The notes below the pieces were generated by a model that worked only from the letters and a program-made list of their open reading frames with translations, was not told the DNA's origin and searched no databases. Source: Thermococcus barossii (GTDB lineage: Archaea; Methanobacteriota_B; Thermococci; Thermococcales; Thermococcaceae). Taken from it: 64,000 nucleotides of DNA. The stretch covers positions 627,013 to 691,012 of the forward strand of contig NZ_CP015101.1 in the NCBI RefSeq assembly GCF_002214465.1, in the 5' to 3' direction. Positions within the stretch are counted from its first letter, which is position 1. Each line of letters starts with the position of its first letter. Positions 33,708 to 42,767 of the stretch are shown here, piece after piece. A program made the translations under genes and the position numbers.

Positions 33708-35246
33708 ATGGAGAGGACGCCAATAATCGAGATGAAGGGAATCGTCAAGGTCTATCCCGACGGCACTAAGGCCCTTAAGGGCGTTGACCTTACAGTGTAT
33801 AAAGGTGAGATTTTGGGTCTCCTCGGTGAGAACGGCGCCGGAAAGACCACCCTTATGAAGATCCTTTTCGGCATGCTTCATCCAACCTCGGGTAAAATAT
33901 TCATAAGAGGTGAGGAGGTCAGGTTTAAGAGCCCCTCCGATGCTATAGCTCATGGCATCGGCATGGTTCACCAGCATTTCACGCTCGTTGAGGTTTTCGA
34001 TGCCCTCCATAACATAATTCTCGGCATGGAGGGCCACGGGCTGTTCTCAAAGATTGATGTTGATAGGGCCACAGAAAAGCTTCAGAAGCTCATGGAAGAC
34101 CTAAACTTCAAAGTCCCCCTGGACGTTCCGGTTGAGGACCTCCCGGTGGGAGTCCAGCAGAGGATTGAAATCCTCAAGATGCTCTTCAGGGACGTTGACG
34201 TTCTGATACTCGACGAGCCGACGGCCGTGCTGACGCCCCTTGAGGTTGAGGAACTCTTCGCCGTTCTCAAAAAGCTGAAGGCCGAGGGGAAGACGATAAT
34301 CTTCATCAGCCACAAACTCAACGAGGTCATGGAGCTCACGGACCGCGTTACGGTTATCAGAAAGGGCGAGGTTATAGGAACAGTCAACACGAGTGAGGCA
34401 ACGCCCCAGCTGCTGGCAAGGATGATGGTGGGAAGGGACGTCGTTCTCAGGATACAGAAGCCGCCCAAGGAGCCTGGAGAGCCCATACTTGAGATACGGG
34501 ACCTCTGGGTGAAGGGTGACAGGGGCGAAGAAGCCGTCGGGGGGCTGTCATTTGAGGTACGGGCCGGCGAGATATTCGGGATAGCAGGTGTTGAGGGCAA
34601 CGGTCAGACAGAACTCATCGAGGCCATCACCGGACTCAGAAGGCCCGAAAAGGGACAGATTCTTTTAAACGGAGTGGAGATAACTGGCAGGAGTCCAAGG
34701 GAACTCTATGAAGCTGGAATGGCTCACATCCCTGAAGACAGGACCCATATGGGGCTGATACTTAACATGACCGTCACGGAGAACGCGATACTCGGTCTCC
34801 AGTGGATGAAGGAGTTCCAGCGCTGGAAGGGGACGATAGACTGGAACAGGGCCAGGGAGCACACCAGACGGCTCATAGAGGAGTTCGAAATCGTCGCTCC
34901 GGGTGTTGATGCCCCCGTCAAGAGCCTCAGCGGCGGCAACCAGCAGAAGCTTATCGTTGCAAGGGAGGTCAGCAAGAAGCCCGTGCTCATAGTGGCTTCC
35001 CAGCCTACAAGGGGCGTTGACGTCGCCTCCACGGAATACATCAGGAACTACCTCGTGAAGCTCAGGAACGAGGGTAAGGCGGTTCTCCTTGTATCCGCGG
35101 ATCTTGACGAGGTCGTCCAGCTCAGCGACCGGATGGGAATAATATACGAGGGCGAGTTCATGGGCATTGTGAAGCCCGAGGAGGTCACCACAGAAGAGAT
35201 TGGTATGATGATGGGAGGTATCCGCTATGAAGAAATCAGGAAGTGA
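33708..35246 (+). CDS. nucleoside ABC importer ATPase (two ATPase domains)
   Basis: 512 residues with two ABC domains in one chain. The first has GENGAGKTT, a signature in the unusual form LPVGVQQRIEILK and Walker B VLILDEPTAVLTP. The second has GVEGNGQTE in place of a strict P-loop, LSGGNQQKL and a degenerate Walker B (LIVASQPTRGVDVAS). This one-active, one-degenerate build is normal for sugar/nucleoside ABC importers of the RbsA/YufO type. A GGGGGTGCTGTA site precedes the ATG. Confidence 0.92.
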   Translation: MERTPIIEMKGIVKVYPDGTKALKGVDLTVYKGEILGLLGENGAGKTTLMKILFGMLHPTSGKIFIRGEEVRFKSPSDAIAHGIGMVHQHFTLVEVFDALHNIILGMEGHGLFSKIDVDRATEKLQKLMEDLNFKVPLDVPVEDLPVGVQQRIEILKMLFRDVDVLILDEPTAVLTPLEVEELFAVLKKLKAEGKTIIFISHKLNEVMELTDRVTVIRKGEVIGTVNTSEATPQLLARMMVGRDVVLRIQKPPKEPGEPILEIRDLWVKGDRGEEAVGGLSFEVRAGEIFGIAGVEGNGQTELIEAITGLRRPEKGQILLNGVEITGRSPRELYEAGMAHIPEDRTHMGLILNMTVTENAILGLQWMKEFQRWKGTIDWNRAREHTRRLIEEFEIVAPGVDAPVKSLSGGNQQKLIVAREVSKKPVLIVASQPTRGVDVASTEYIRNYLVKLRNEGKAVLLVSADLDEVVQLSDRMGIIYEGEFMGIVKPEEVTTEEIGMMMGGIRYEEIRK

Positions 35247-36279
35247 GCTCCTCAAATCCCTGAACTTCCGTCCGTTCATCGAGAGCCTCATAGCCATATT
35301 CGTCGGCTTCCTCATAGGTGCGATAGTTCTTCTGGCTTTCGGCTACAACCCCTTCGAGGCCTACTACTGGCTCTTCCAGGGTGCGCTTGGCTCCACCCGG
35401 GGAATCGCCTCGACCCTCAAGTACGCAACGCCCATAATGCTCACGGCACTGACCTTTGCGATAGGCACCAGAACGGGAATATTCAACATAGGTGCAGAGG
35501 GCTCCTTCTACTTCGGTGCAATAGCGGCGGTGATATTCACCAACGTCTGGGACAACATGCTCTTCGGCCTTGTCATGGGCATGCTCCTTGGAGCGCTCTG
35601 GGCGCTTCCGGCCGCGGTTCTCAAGGTTTATCGCGGCGTCCATGAGGTCATATCCACGATAATGCTCAACTGGATCGGCTGGTTCTTCGTGCTATGGCTT
35701 ATAGTCGGACCATACGCCAACCCCAACGACCCCAACAAGACCATCAGGATTCCTGTCGATGCTAGACTCCCGGAGATTGGCTACGGCCTTTCAATAGCCA
35801 TCATAATCGCGGTGGTAGCGGCCCTGCTGACGTACTTCCTGCTCTGGCACACAACAATGGGCTTCGGAATGCGCGCCAGCGGAATGAACGAGAAGGCGGC
35901 ACGCTACGCCGGAATGAACCCCAAGATGGCCGTTATGTGGTCTTTCCTCATCGGCGGTCTGCTCAGCGGACTGGGAGGTGCCATGAAGATCATGGGTGAA
36001 GGCCCCACCTATGCCATCAGTCAGGGAGGAGCTAACATCTACGGCTTCGGTTTTGACGGTATCGGTGTCTCTCTGGTCGGCAGAAACCACCCGCTCGGAA
36101 TAATCCTCGCGGCGATATTCTTTGGAATGCTCCGCGCTGGAACGGCCCTGATGCAGGCTCAGGCACAGGTTCCGCTCGAAATCATCAAGGTCATCCAGGG
36201 AATCATAGTCATAACCGTTGCCATTCCGAGCCTCTACGACCTGATTAAGAAGGCCATTCACAGGGGGGCTGCCCAATGA
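35227..36279 (+). CDS. nucleoside ABC importer permease 1
   Basis: 350 residues with about nine to ten membrane helices of the BPD-transp_2 family. Family features include AIGTRTGIFNIGAEGSFYFGAI, VHEVISTIMLNWIG and ANIYGFGFDGIGVSLVGRNHPLG. The first 20 bases overlap the ATPase gene in another frame; GGGAGG lies eight bases before its ATG, so the overlap is real. It forms the channel with the second permease. Confidence 0.92.
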   Translation: MKKSGSELLKSLNFRPFIESLIAIFVGFLIGAIVLLAFGYNPFEAYYWLFQGALGSTRGIASTLKYATPIMLTALTFAIGTRTGIFNIGAEGSFYFGAIAAVIFTNVWDNMLFGLVMGMLLGALWALPAAVLKVYRGVHEVISTIMLNWIGWFFVLWLIVGPYANPNDPNKTIRIPVDARLPEIGYGLSIAIIIAVVAALLTYFLLWHTTMGFGMRASGMNEKAARYAGMNPKMAVMWSFLIGGLLSGLGGAMKIMGEGPTYAISQGGANIYGFGFDGIGVSLVGRNHPLGIILAAIFFGMLRAGTALMQAQAQVPLEIIKVIQGIIVITVAIPSLYDLIKKAIHRGAAQ

Positions 36280-37169
36280 ACGTTGGTGACGTCCTCACAA
36301 TACTGTTCACCTCCCTCATGGCCATGGTGCCGATAGTGCTTACCAGCGTCGGCGCCGCCTGGAGCGAGCGCGCCGGTGTGGTCAGCATCGGCTACGAGGG
36401 TGTTCTCCTGATGAGCGCATTCTTCGGCGCGATATTTGCAGAACTTGCGCACAACGCCATAGTTGGCCTCGTCGGCGGAATAGTCGTTGGCGTCCTGCTT
36501 GGCATGCTCCACGGCGCCCTCACGGTGTACCTCAAGGGAGACCACGTCATTCCGGGTATAGGCATCAACCTCCTGGCGCTCGGTGTGGTTCCCTTCGGCA
36601 TACTGGCCTACTGGGGAACCGCCGGGCAGCACCAGCTTCCCGATGACGCGCAGATGTGGCACATCAGAACCCCATACGGCGAGCTGAGCCCCATGGTCTT
36701 CGTGACAATAGCGATAGCCATAGTAACCTGGTGGGTGCTCTTCAAGACGCCACTCGGTCTGCGCGTCCGCTCCGTCGGTGAAAACCCCGAGGCGGCAGAC
36801 GCGCTGGGCATCAACGTCGAGAAGTACAGGTTCTGGTCCACAGTTTACGGACACGCCCTCGCCGGTCTCGGTGGGGCTTTCATGAGCGTTGACTGGCTCG
36901 GCCTGGTTCACAAGACGATGTCGGGAGGCAGGGGTTTCATAGCGCTGGCCAACATGGTCTTCAGCGGCTGGAACCCGCTCGTGTCCCTGATAGGCGGCTG
37001 GCTCTTCGGATTCTTCGACGCCCTCGCCACGTGGCTGGCACCGAAGCACATAATCCCCGGGCAGTTCATCCTCATGCTGCCATACATAATGACCATTATC
37101 ATCGTGGCGGGAATCATCGGCAAGGCCAGGCCGCCGAAGTGGGACGGAAGGCCATACAAGAGGGAGTGA
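36276..37169 (+). CDS. nucleoside ABC importer permease 2
   Basis: 297 residues, about eight to nine membrane helices, with the permease pattern TSVGAAWSERAGVVSIGYEGVLLMSAFFGA and SVGENPEAADALGIN (EAA-like loop that touches the ATPase). Overlaps permease 1 by four bases (ATGA). It ends the operon; T-rich sequence follows its stop at 37170-37190. Confidence 0.92.
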   Translation: MNVGDVLTILFTSLMAMVPIVLTSVGAAWSERAGVVSIGYEGVLLMSAFFGAIFAELAHNAIVGLVGGIVVGVLLGMLHGALTVYLKGDHVIPGIGINLLALGVVPFGILAYWGTAGQHQLPDDAQMWHIRTPYGELSPMVFVTIAIAIVTWWVLFKTPLGLRVRSVGENPEAADALGINVEKYRFWSTVYGHALAGLGGAFMSVDWLGLVHKTMSGGRGFIALANMVFSGWNPLVSLIGGWLFGFFDALATWLAPKHIIPGQFILMLPYIMTIIIVAGIIGKARPPKWDGRPYKRE

Positions 37170-37227
37170 TTACCCTTCTTTTTCCATTTCTGTTTGCCCC
37201 ATTAAGAAAAGTGAAAACAAAGACCCA

Positions 37228-38208
37228 TCACTTCTTCAGTATTACCCCCAGGGCCGTTCCAAGAACGAGGCCAACGACGAGCGAGATTACCACGTACTGG
37301 GTGACGTCGCTTCTCTGTGTGGGTATCTTTTCCGGTGGCTTTCCTCCGAGGGCTTTGACGACGGCGGCGCTGTTCTCCGTGAGGACTTTCGTGTAGGGCT
37401 CGTCCTTCCAGAAGACCCTTATCTCCGCGGACGGCTTTCCGCTCTTGGCTGCCAGTTCCCTCGCCGCGTCCTTTAGCTGGTCTGGGCTGTCCACGGCGTA
37501 GACCACGACGTCTGCCTTGGCCGCTGTGGGGACAAGTTCATCCACCCCTATGGCCGGCACTTCCTCCTCCGGCTTTATCGAGGCGATTGCTTTGATTCCA
37601 AGCCACTCCAGAGCGTACTGGTCTGGGGGCATCTGTATAACCGCCGTGAGGTTCCCATCAACAATGGCCAGGTACGCCTCCGTTATCGCCCTTACCCTGG
37701 CTTCGAAATCTCTGTACCCGGCAAGGTACTTCTCTGCGTTTGCGGGGTCGGTCTTTTCCAGGACCTTTTCGGTGGCTCTGGCGATGGCCAGAGCGTTCGT
37801 GGGGTCAAGCCAGACGCCGTGTGGATTGTCCTTGCCCCCGTACCAGTGCTCCGGGAGGTACCTGAAGCCCTCGCGTTTGTAGTCGTCAATGAAGAGCGCC
37901 TCGCCCGTTATCGTGCCCTCCTCCTTCAGCTCCGCTATCTTCTTCTCCACCGGGAGATGGCCGCCGGTCGTTACGATGACGCTTGCCCCCCTCAGGAGTT
38001 CTATCTGACTTGCCGTGAGCTGGTACTCGTGGGGATCTGCTCCCGGGGGAATCAGGTAGACCACCTCCACCGAGTCACCGAAGGCGTCCTGAACTATTGC
38101 CGCCAGTGGTGCGATGCTGGTGACGACGAGCGGTCTATCATCCACGGCGCCGGTGAACGGTGCGATTATGCCCGTGAGGAGCATCATGATTACCAGCAGC
38201 CTCTTCAT
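37228..38208 (-). CDS. zinc-type ABC binding protein with C-terminal membrane anchor
   Basis: 326 residues. A signal peptide (1-21), then a cluster A-I / ZnuA-like fold: VTSIAPLAAIVQDAFGD, PPGADPHEYQLTASQIELLRGA (first His), TGGHLPVEKKI, GVWLDPTNALAIA and VPAIGVDELVPTAAKADVVVYA. A hydrophobic C-terminal helix (about 302-322) probably anchors it to the membrane in place of a lipid. The matching permease and ATPase are not in this window, so it is either an orphan or works with a distant system. Confidence 0.82.
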   Translation of the reverse strand: MKRLLVIMMLLTGIIAPFTGAVDDRPLVVTSIAPLAAIVQDAFGDSVEVVYLIPPGADPHEYQLTASQIELLRGASVIVTTGGHLPVEKKIAELKEEGTITGEALFIDDYKREGFRYLPEHWYGGKDNPHGVWLDPTNALAIARATEKVLEKTDPANAEKYLAGYRDFEARVRAITEAYLAIVDGNLTAVIQMPPDQYALEWLGIKAIASIKPEEEVPAIGVDELVPTAAKADVVVYAVDSPDQLKDAARELAAKSGKPSAEIRVFWKDEPYTKVLTENSAAVVKALGGKPPEKIPTQRSDVTQYVVISLVVGLVLGTALGVILKK

Positions 38209-38219
38209 TTTCGGTCACC

Positions 38220-38232
38220 CTAATTCGATTAG
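38220..38232. promoter_or_regulatory. inverted repeat at the start site of the metal-binding protein gene
   Basis: CTAATTCGATTAG, two five-base arms around TCG. The minus-strand TATA box CTTTTAAAG (38242-38250) places the transcript start near 38221, inside the repeat, where a metal-dependent repressor could bind. Confidence 0.4.
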
Positions 38233-38311
38233 TGTGCCGGGCTTTAAAAGCTGTCGGAAAAGGCGGAAAAGGTTTATAAGCGTGTAAAACTAAATACTCT
38301 GGGGTGGCGTC

Positions 38312-40120
38312 ATGAAGAGACTGGTAGCATTAATAATAGTTTTTTTCCTTGCCAGTACTGCCATTCCAGCCGGTGCGTACAGCCTTGATTCCCAAACGAC
38401 CGTCGCCATTCCTCAGAACTATGAGTTCCTTGGAATTGTTTACTACTTGGCCTATGGGCCGCAGGACCCGTTCGTAACCTATCGCGGGCAGTACCTCAAC
38501 GATGTCGAATCGTGGTTCGGCCGGTACAGGAATCATAAAGTCGTGGGAATGCTGAGGGAGTATCTAGCAGACGCGAACTCCATATCGGAGAGGGACTACC
38601 GCCTCCTATACCTTGATCAGGTGGCCCTTTCCCTGCCTCCCGGGATGCAGGTGGGTGTTCCGCCCTCCCAGATCAAGAACCTCGCATGGTTCCTGGGGGT
38701 TGATACGGAGTGGATGTCCGAGTTCCTTACGGCCCTGAGGGACTTCGCGGAGGAAACGGACTTCTCGGAATTTTACAGCCTCCATGAGGCGTACTATCAA
38801 AAAGATATAGATCTCTACGCGGGTGCCCTGCGACTGCTGCCTCCCAAGGACTTTATGGGCAGGTATATGGATTTAACCGGCATTGAATTTAAGTTCCTCC
38901 ACCCTTACCTGGTGGCGTTCCATGCCCATGCGTACAGGCCTAAGGGGGTGTATGGTCTCGCCGGGATTCAGCCCCTTGTACGACGCATTCCTCAGAGAAC
39001 TCTGTGGAGCCTCAAAACTGCGAGGGACACGATGTTTGGCCTGCCTCTCAACAGGGACTGCCTCAACAATCCCGGCCTGGACAGGCTTAACTACCTAGGC
39101 ATGGTGTACCATGAGCTGGGACACGACATATCGACTCGGGAGCTTAACCTTTACGATTCCCTCCCTGAGGAACTCAGCTATCTTGAAAGCACAATTGAAG
39201 AGGACATGCCGTATCTGGCCGTCTATGACATACACTTCTGGGGCGACTCTGGTATGGTATACGAAGGCTTCGCGGATGGCTGGGAGGATTTCGCGATTGC
39301 GAACGTTGACCCAGAATACTCCGAACTCGCCATGTGGATGCAGAGGGGATGGGGTGAGTTCTGGATCGATGATATGGTTGAACTCTACGGGAAATATGCC
39401 AACGAGTCGGTCCAGAACAACGGGGATATCCGGATGTACATCCGGGATATTGCCGAGGAGCTTAAGGAGAGAATTCCTGAGGAAAATTCCTCCGTTCTCT
39501 ACCATCAGCGCGTCCCTGTGACCCCACTGAGGGCGTTTGACAGGGGCGCCGTTACCGGAAAGGTTGTGGTGGTCTACGGAACGCAAAACCCGGACCCGAA
39601 GGGAACGGAATACGACAGAGAAACCGCCGAACTTATAGCCAACAACCTAAAGACCTTCTACTCCCAGTGGAACGGAAGCGTGGAGATAGTCGTTAAGGCC
39701 GACGTGAATGTAACGGATGATGAACTCGGGGAGAACCTCGTTCTCGTTGGAGGCCCCGCCGCGAACTCGATTGTCGCTGAAATGCAGGAGCACTTCCCAC
39801 TGCGCTTTGTGAAGGAAGGGGACTACTGGGTGATTGAGCACAACACCAACTGGAGCGTCGATTCGTTCATAATAACGGAGAACGAGAGCGATCCGGTACT
39901 GAAGGGCCGGCTTGACCTGAGTGACGACCTCACGGCAGCGCTCCTGCTGGCAGTAAGAAACCCCGATGACCCCGAGAACTACATCGTCTGGATAGCAGGG
40001 GCGGACCGCTACGGTACGAGGCTCTTCAGAAACCCGACCTACTACCTGTCAAGCTACGAGATATTTACAGGAAAAGAGATAGAAATGGGCTTCTACGTTC
40101 AGCCGCTGGCATCTTCGTGA
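38312..40120 (+). CDS. secreted HELGH zinc metalloprotease-like protein
   Basis: 602 residues. Signal peptide 1-22. A helical domain resembling DUF4932 carries YHELGHD (H267, E268, H271) and YEGFADGWEDFA about 50 residues on, where E318 could be the third zinc ligand as in gluzincins. The C-terminal part (about 420-600) has VVVYGTQNPDPKGTEYDRETAELI and LVGGPAANSIV, like the dinucleotide-like sheet domain seen on archaeal S-layer and secreted proteins. Several NxS/T sequons. Promoter GTTTATAAGC at 38273-38282. Likely surface peptidase. Confidence 0.7.
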   Translation: MKRLVALIIVFFLASTAIPAGAYSLDSQTTVAIPQNYEFLGIVYYLAYGPQDPFVTYRGQYLNDVESWFGRYRNHKVVGMLREYLADANSISERDYRLLYLDQVALSLPPGMQVGVPPSQIKNLAWFLGVDTEWMSEFLTALRDFAEETDFSEFYSLHEAYYQKDIDLYAGALRLLPPKDFMGRYMDLTGIEFKFLHPYLVAFHAHAYRPKGVYGLAGIQPLVRRIPQRTLWSLKTARDTMFGLPLNRDCLNNPGLDRLNYLGMVYHELGHDISTRELNLYDSLPEELSYLESTIEEDMPYLAVYDIHFWGDSGMVYEGFADGWEDFAIANVDPEYSELAMWMQRGWGEFWIDDMVELYGKYANESVQNNGDIRMYIRDIAEELKERIPEENSSVLYHQRVPVTPLRAFDRGAVTGKVVVVYGTQNPDPKGTEYDRETAELIANNLKTFYSQWNGSVEIVVKADVNVTDDELGENLVLVGGPAANSIVAEMQEHFPLRFVKEGDYWVIEHNTNWSVDSFIITENESDPVLKGRLDLSDDLTAALLLAVRNPDDPENYIVWIAGADRYGTRLFRNPTYYLSSYEIFTGKEIEMGFYVQPLASS

Positions 40121-40422
40121 GGAGATTCTTCTTCCCCGTTATTTCCATTTCCGTTGCTCTTGATGTGGGGCTTTCCTATGGCTATTGTGAATCCCTTGAA
40201 GCTGTCGTCCTTCCTGTTGAACTCTATCGCCAGCGGGAGGCCGTTGTCCTCGTTGAAGACTATGCGCACTATCCTCGCCCGCGAGTGGTCGTTCAGGTAG
40301 TCCTCCTTGAGGTCGTCGTAATCTTCGAGAACCCTGTCTATGCTGTCGCTGTGCATATCGTATATCTCCCGGGCGTAGATGCTGTGATTTTTGATCTCCT
40401 CGACCTTTTTCTCCTTATTCAA
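40099..40422 (-). CDS. small acidic protein of unknown function
   Basis: 107 residues: a charged helix first, then a short beta segment (RARIVRIVFNEDNGLPLAIEF) and a low-complexity Asn/Gly/Glu tail. The tail is encoded by the 22 bases that overlap the 3' end of the convergent protease gene, so it may be a late extension into the neighbour. No family known. It lies 21 bases after the phosphoribosyltransferase stop, probably in one transcript with it. Confidence 0.5.
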   Translation of the reverse strand: MNKEKKVEEIKNHSIYAREIYDMHSDSIDRVLEDYDDLKEDYLNDHSRARIVRIVFNEDNGLPLAIEFNRKDDSFKGFTIAIGKPHIKSNGNGNNGEEESPHEDASG

Positions 40423-40443
40423 GCTACCACTTCCCGGACTTCA

Positions 40444-41091
40444 TCATGCCCTGCGCCAAGCACCCTCCCTGAACTTAAAAATCTTCCTCCTTTCAGCCAT
40501 GCGGAGGGCTTCCTCAAGCCTGCCCTTCGGCACCTCGATGCCGTGGAGCTCCTTGAACAGCTCGATGATTTCATCGGTTGTTAGTGCCTCCTTCTCCTCA
40601 AAGAGGTTGTTCACGAGGTTTATCATGTCCTCGACGAAGTTCCAGGGAAAGATTATCCAGGCCCAGTCTATTTCCTCGCCGTAGTAGTCCGGCTTGAAGC
40701 GCGAGCCCTTGATCGTGAGGAGTGTCGCAACCCTCACCTCTGCCGGCTTCTGCCCCTCGACGTAGTTCTTTGCGAGCGTCAGGCTCTCTCCGGTGTCGCT
40801 GATGTCGTCCACGATGAGAACCTTCTTTCCACCCAGGTCGTAGTTGCTGCCGTACTTGAGCCTTGCCTTTCCGTCTGGAGTTGCTGTAACACCCCAGTGT
40901 TCCACCTTGAGGCTGACGAGGTCTTTGATTCCCAGGTAGTCGCAGTAGAGCCTTGCCGCAATCCAGCCGCCCCTTGCGAGACCGACTATAACGTCGGGCC
41001 TCCAGCCCTCCTCCAGAACCTTCCAGGCACCTTCCTTTGCCCACCTTTCTATGTCGTCCCAAGAAGCGAGATAAGCCGGAAACTTCTTCAT
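40444..41091 (-). CDS. purine-type phosphoribosyltransferase
   Basis: 215 residues. The PRPP loop VLIVDDISDTGESL (about 92-105) is decisive, with DVIVGLARGGWIAARLYCDYLG before it as the PPi loop and IDWAWIIFPWNFVEDM as the hood typical of xanthine-guanine or hypoxanthine enzymes. After residue 160 there is an extra small helical, winged-helix-like domain (LTTDEIIELFKELHGIEVPKG). Purine salvage fits the nucleoside importer 3 kb away. The base used is not certain. Promoter CTTAAATATAACC upstream. Confidence 0.85.
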   Translation of the reverse strand: MKKFPAYLASWDDIERWAKEGAWKVLEEGWRPDVIVGLARGGWIAARLYCDYLGIKDLVSLKVEHWGVTATPDGKARLKYGSNYDLGGKKVLIVDDISDTGESLTLAKNYVEGQKPAEVRVATLLTIKGSRFKPDYYGEEIDWAWIIFPWNFVEDMINLVNNLFEEKEALTTDEIIELFKELHGIEVPKGRLEEALRMAERRKIFKFREGAWRRA

Positions 41092-41181
41092 TGCATTTCC
41101 CTTAACGGAGCAAGGGGAAGGTTATATTTAAGCGTTACGCTCGGAGCTTTGACGGGAAGATGGCAAAAGAAGGTTGAGAAA

Positions 41182-42612
41182 TCAGACCTTAACCCTCTTC
41201 CACACCGTTCCCTGCGGTGTGTCCTCCAGCTGAATGCCCATTTCCCTGAGCTCGGCCCTGATTCTGTCCGCCAGGGCGAAGTTCCTCTCCTTCCTCAGCT
41301 GGGCACGGACATCTATGAGGAGCCTTATCAGCTCTTCCTCCTCGCCCGCCCTCTGCTCCCTGAAGTAGTCCTCGAAGATTCCGAAGACCTCGCTAACGAT
41401 TCTGAAGAACTCCATAGCCTTGCGGAGGATGCTCTCCTTCGGCCTCTCGACCTTTGTCAGGTATCTGTTAACGGCGTTGCTGACCTCGAAGACGGCCTTC
41501 ATGGCTTCGGCGGTATTGAAGTCGTCGTCCATCGCCTCGTAGAATTTTTCCCTCGCGCTCCTTATGGCCTCGTAGGCCTCGAACTCCTCCTCGCCCCACT
41601 TGAACGATATCTCTGCCCTCTCCATGGCCACGCGGATGTTCTCAAGTGTGTTGTAGAGCCTCTCAAGGTTGTTCTTGGCGTGCTCCATGCCCTCCTCCGT
41701 GTAGTCGAGGGGTGAGCGGTAGTGCCTCTGGAGGACGAAGAGCCTTATCACCTCGGGGTCGTAGCGCTCCAGCATCTCCCTTATCGTCACGAAGTTGCCG
41801 AGGCTCTTGCTCATCTTCTCCCCGTTCACCATCAGGAAGCCAGTGTGGAGCCAGTAGCGAACCCACTCGTGGCCGGTGCAGGCCTCGGTCTGGGCTATCT
41901 CGTTCTCGTGGTGCGGGAAGATGAGGTCGTTGCCGCCGCCGTGGATGTCGAAGCTCTCGCCGAGGTACTTGGTGCTCATCGTGGAGCACTCGATGTGCCA
42001 GCCCGGCCTTCCCTTGCCCCACGGTGAAGACCACTTCGGCTCGCCTGGCTTGGCCTTCTTCCAGAGCGCGAAGTCCTCCGGGTTCCTCTTGCCTTCCCCG
42101 GGCTCGACTCGTGCTCCCTTTCTGAGCTCATCGAGCTTTATCCCGCTCAGCTTGCCGTAGTCCTTAAACCTCTGAACCTCGAAGTAAACCCCATCGCTCC
42201 CCTCGTAGGCGTAGCCCCTCTCCTGGAGCTTTCTCACGAACTCTATGATGTCCTCTATGTGCTCGGTAACGCGCGGGTATATGTCCGCCGGCTTGACCTT
42301 TAAAGCCTTCATGTCCTCAAGGAAGTAGCGGAGAAACCTCTCGGCCAGCTCCTTTGGATCCTCGCCGGTCTCATTCGCGCGCTTGATGATTTTGTCGTCT
42401 ATGTCCGTGAAGTTCATGACCATGAGAACGGTGTAGCCCCTGTGTTCCAGATAGCGCCGGATAACGTCGAAGGCTATGTACGTTCTGGCGTGACCGAGGT
42501 GAGTGTAATCGTAAACCGTAGGCCCACAGACGTACATCCTGACCTCATTATCCCTCAGGGGCCTGAACTCCTCCTTCCGCTTCGTCAGGGTGTTGTACAC
42601 TCTTATGGCCAT
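41182..42612 (-). CDS. cysS: cysteinyl-tRNA synthetase
   Basis: 476 residues, class Ia. MYVCGPTVYDYTHLGHART holds the first zinc Cys and HIGH-type motif; HIECSTMSTKYLGESFDIHGGGNDLIFPHHENEIAQTEA supplies other zinc ligands; KMSKSLGNFVT is the second signature. The longest frame begins at 42639, but GGTGGTGAG precedes the ATG at 42612. Its presence means Cys-tRNA is made directly, not by the SepRS/SepCysS route. Confidence 0.95.
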   Translation of the reverse strand: MAIRVYNTLTKRKEEFRPLRDNEVRMYVCGPTVYDYTHLGHARTYIAFDVIRRYLEHRGYTVLMVMNFTDIDDKIIKRANETGEDPKELAERFLRYFLEDMKALKVKPADIYPRVTEHIEDIIEFVRKLQERGYAYEGSDGVYFEVQRFKDYGKLSGIKLDELRKGARVEPGEGKRNPEDFALWKKAKPGEPKWSSPWGKGRPGWHIECSTMSTKYLGESFDIHGGGNDLIFPHHENEIAQTEACTGHEWVRYWLHTGFLMVNGEKMSKSLGNFVTIREMLERYDPEVIRLFVLQRHYRSPLDYTEEGMEHAKNNLERLYNTLENIRVAMERAEISFKWGEEEFEAYEAIRSAREKFYEAMDDDFNTAEAMKAVFEVSNAVNRYLTKVERPKESILRKAMEFFRIVSEVFGIFEDYFREQRAGEEEELIRLLIDVRAQLRKERNFALADRIRAELREMGIQLEDTPQGTVWKRVKV

Positions 42613-42767
42613 CTTCTCACCACCGGGGGAACTTTGCAAGGCTCTTTTATTAGGTTATCGCCTTCGCTCCGGGCAAGTTTGGGCATGACCTTTAACATTT
42701 CCGAACCCGGCAAAAGCTTAAAAACCGACCCCTTCAATCGGGGTTAGAGCAGTGAAAGGAGGTTACG

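Noticed and set aside
42714-42745. CCCC-TTCAATC-GGGG after the FKBP promoter as a riboswitch
   Set aside because: Only four base pairs, mutually exclusive with a second pairing, and no known archaeal riboswitch pattern.
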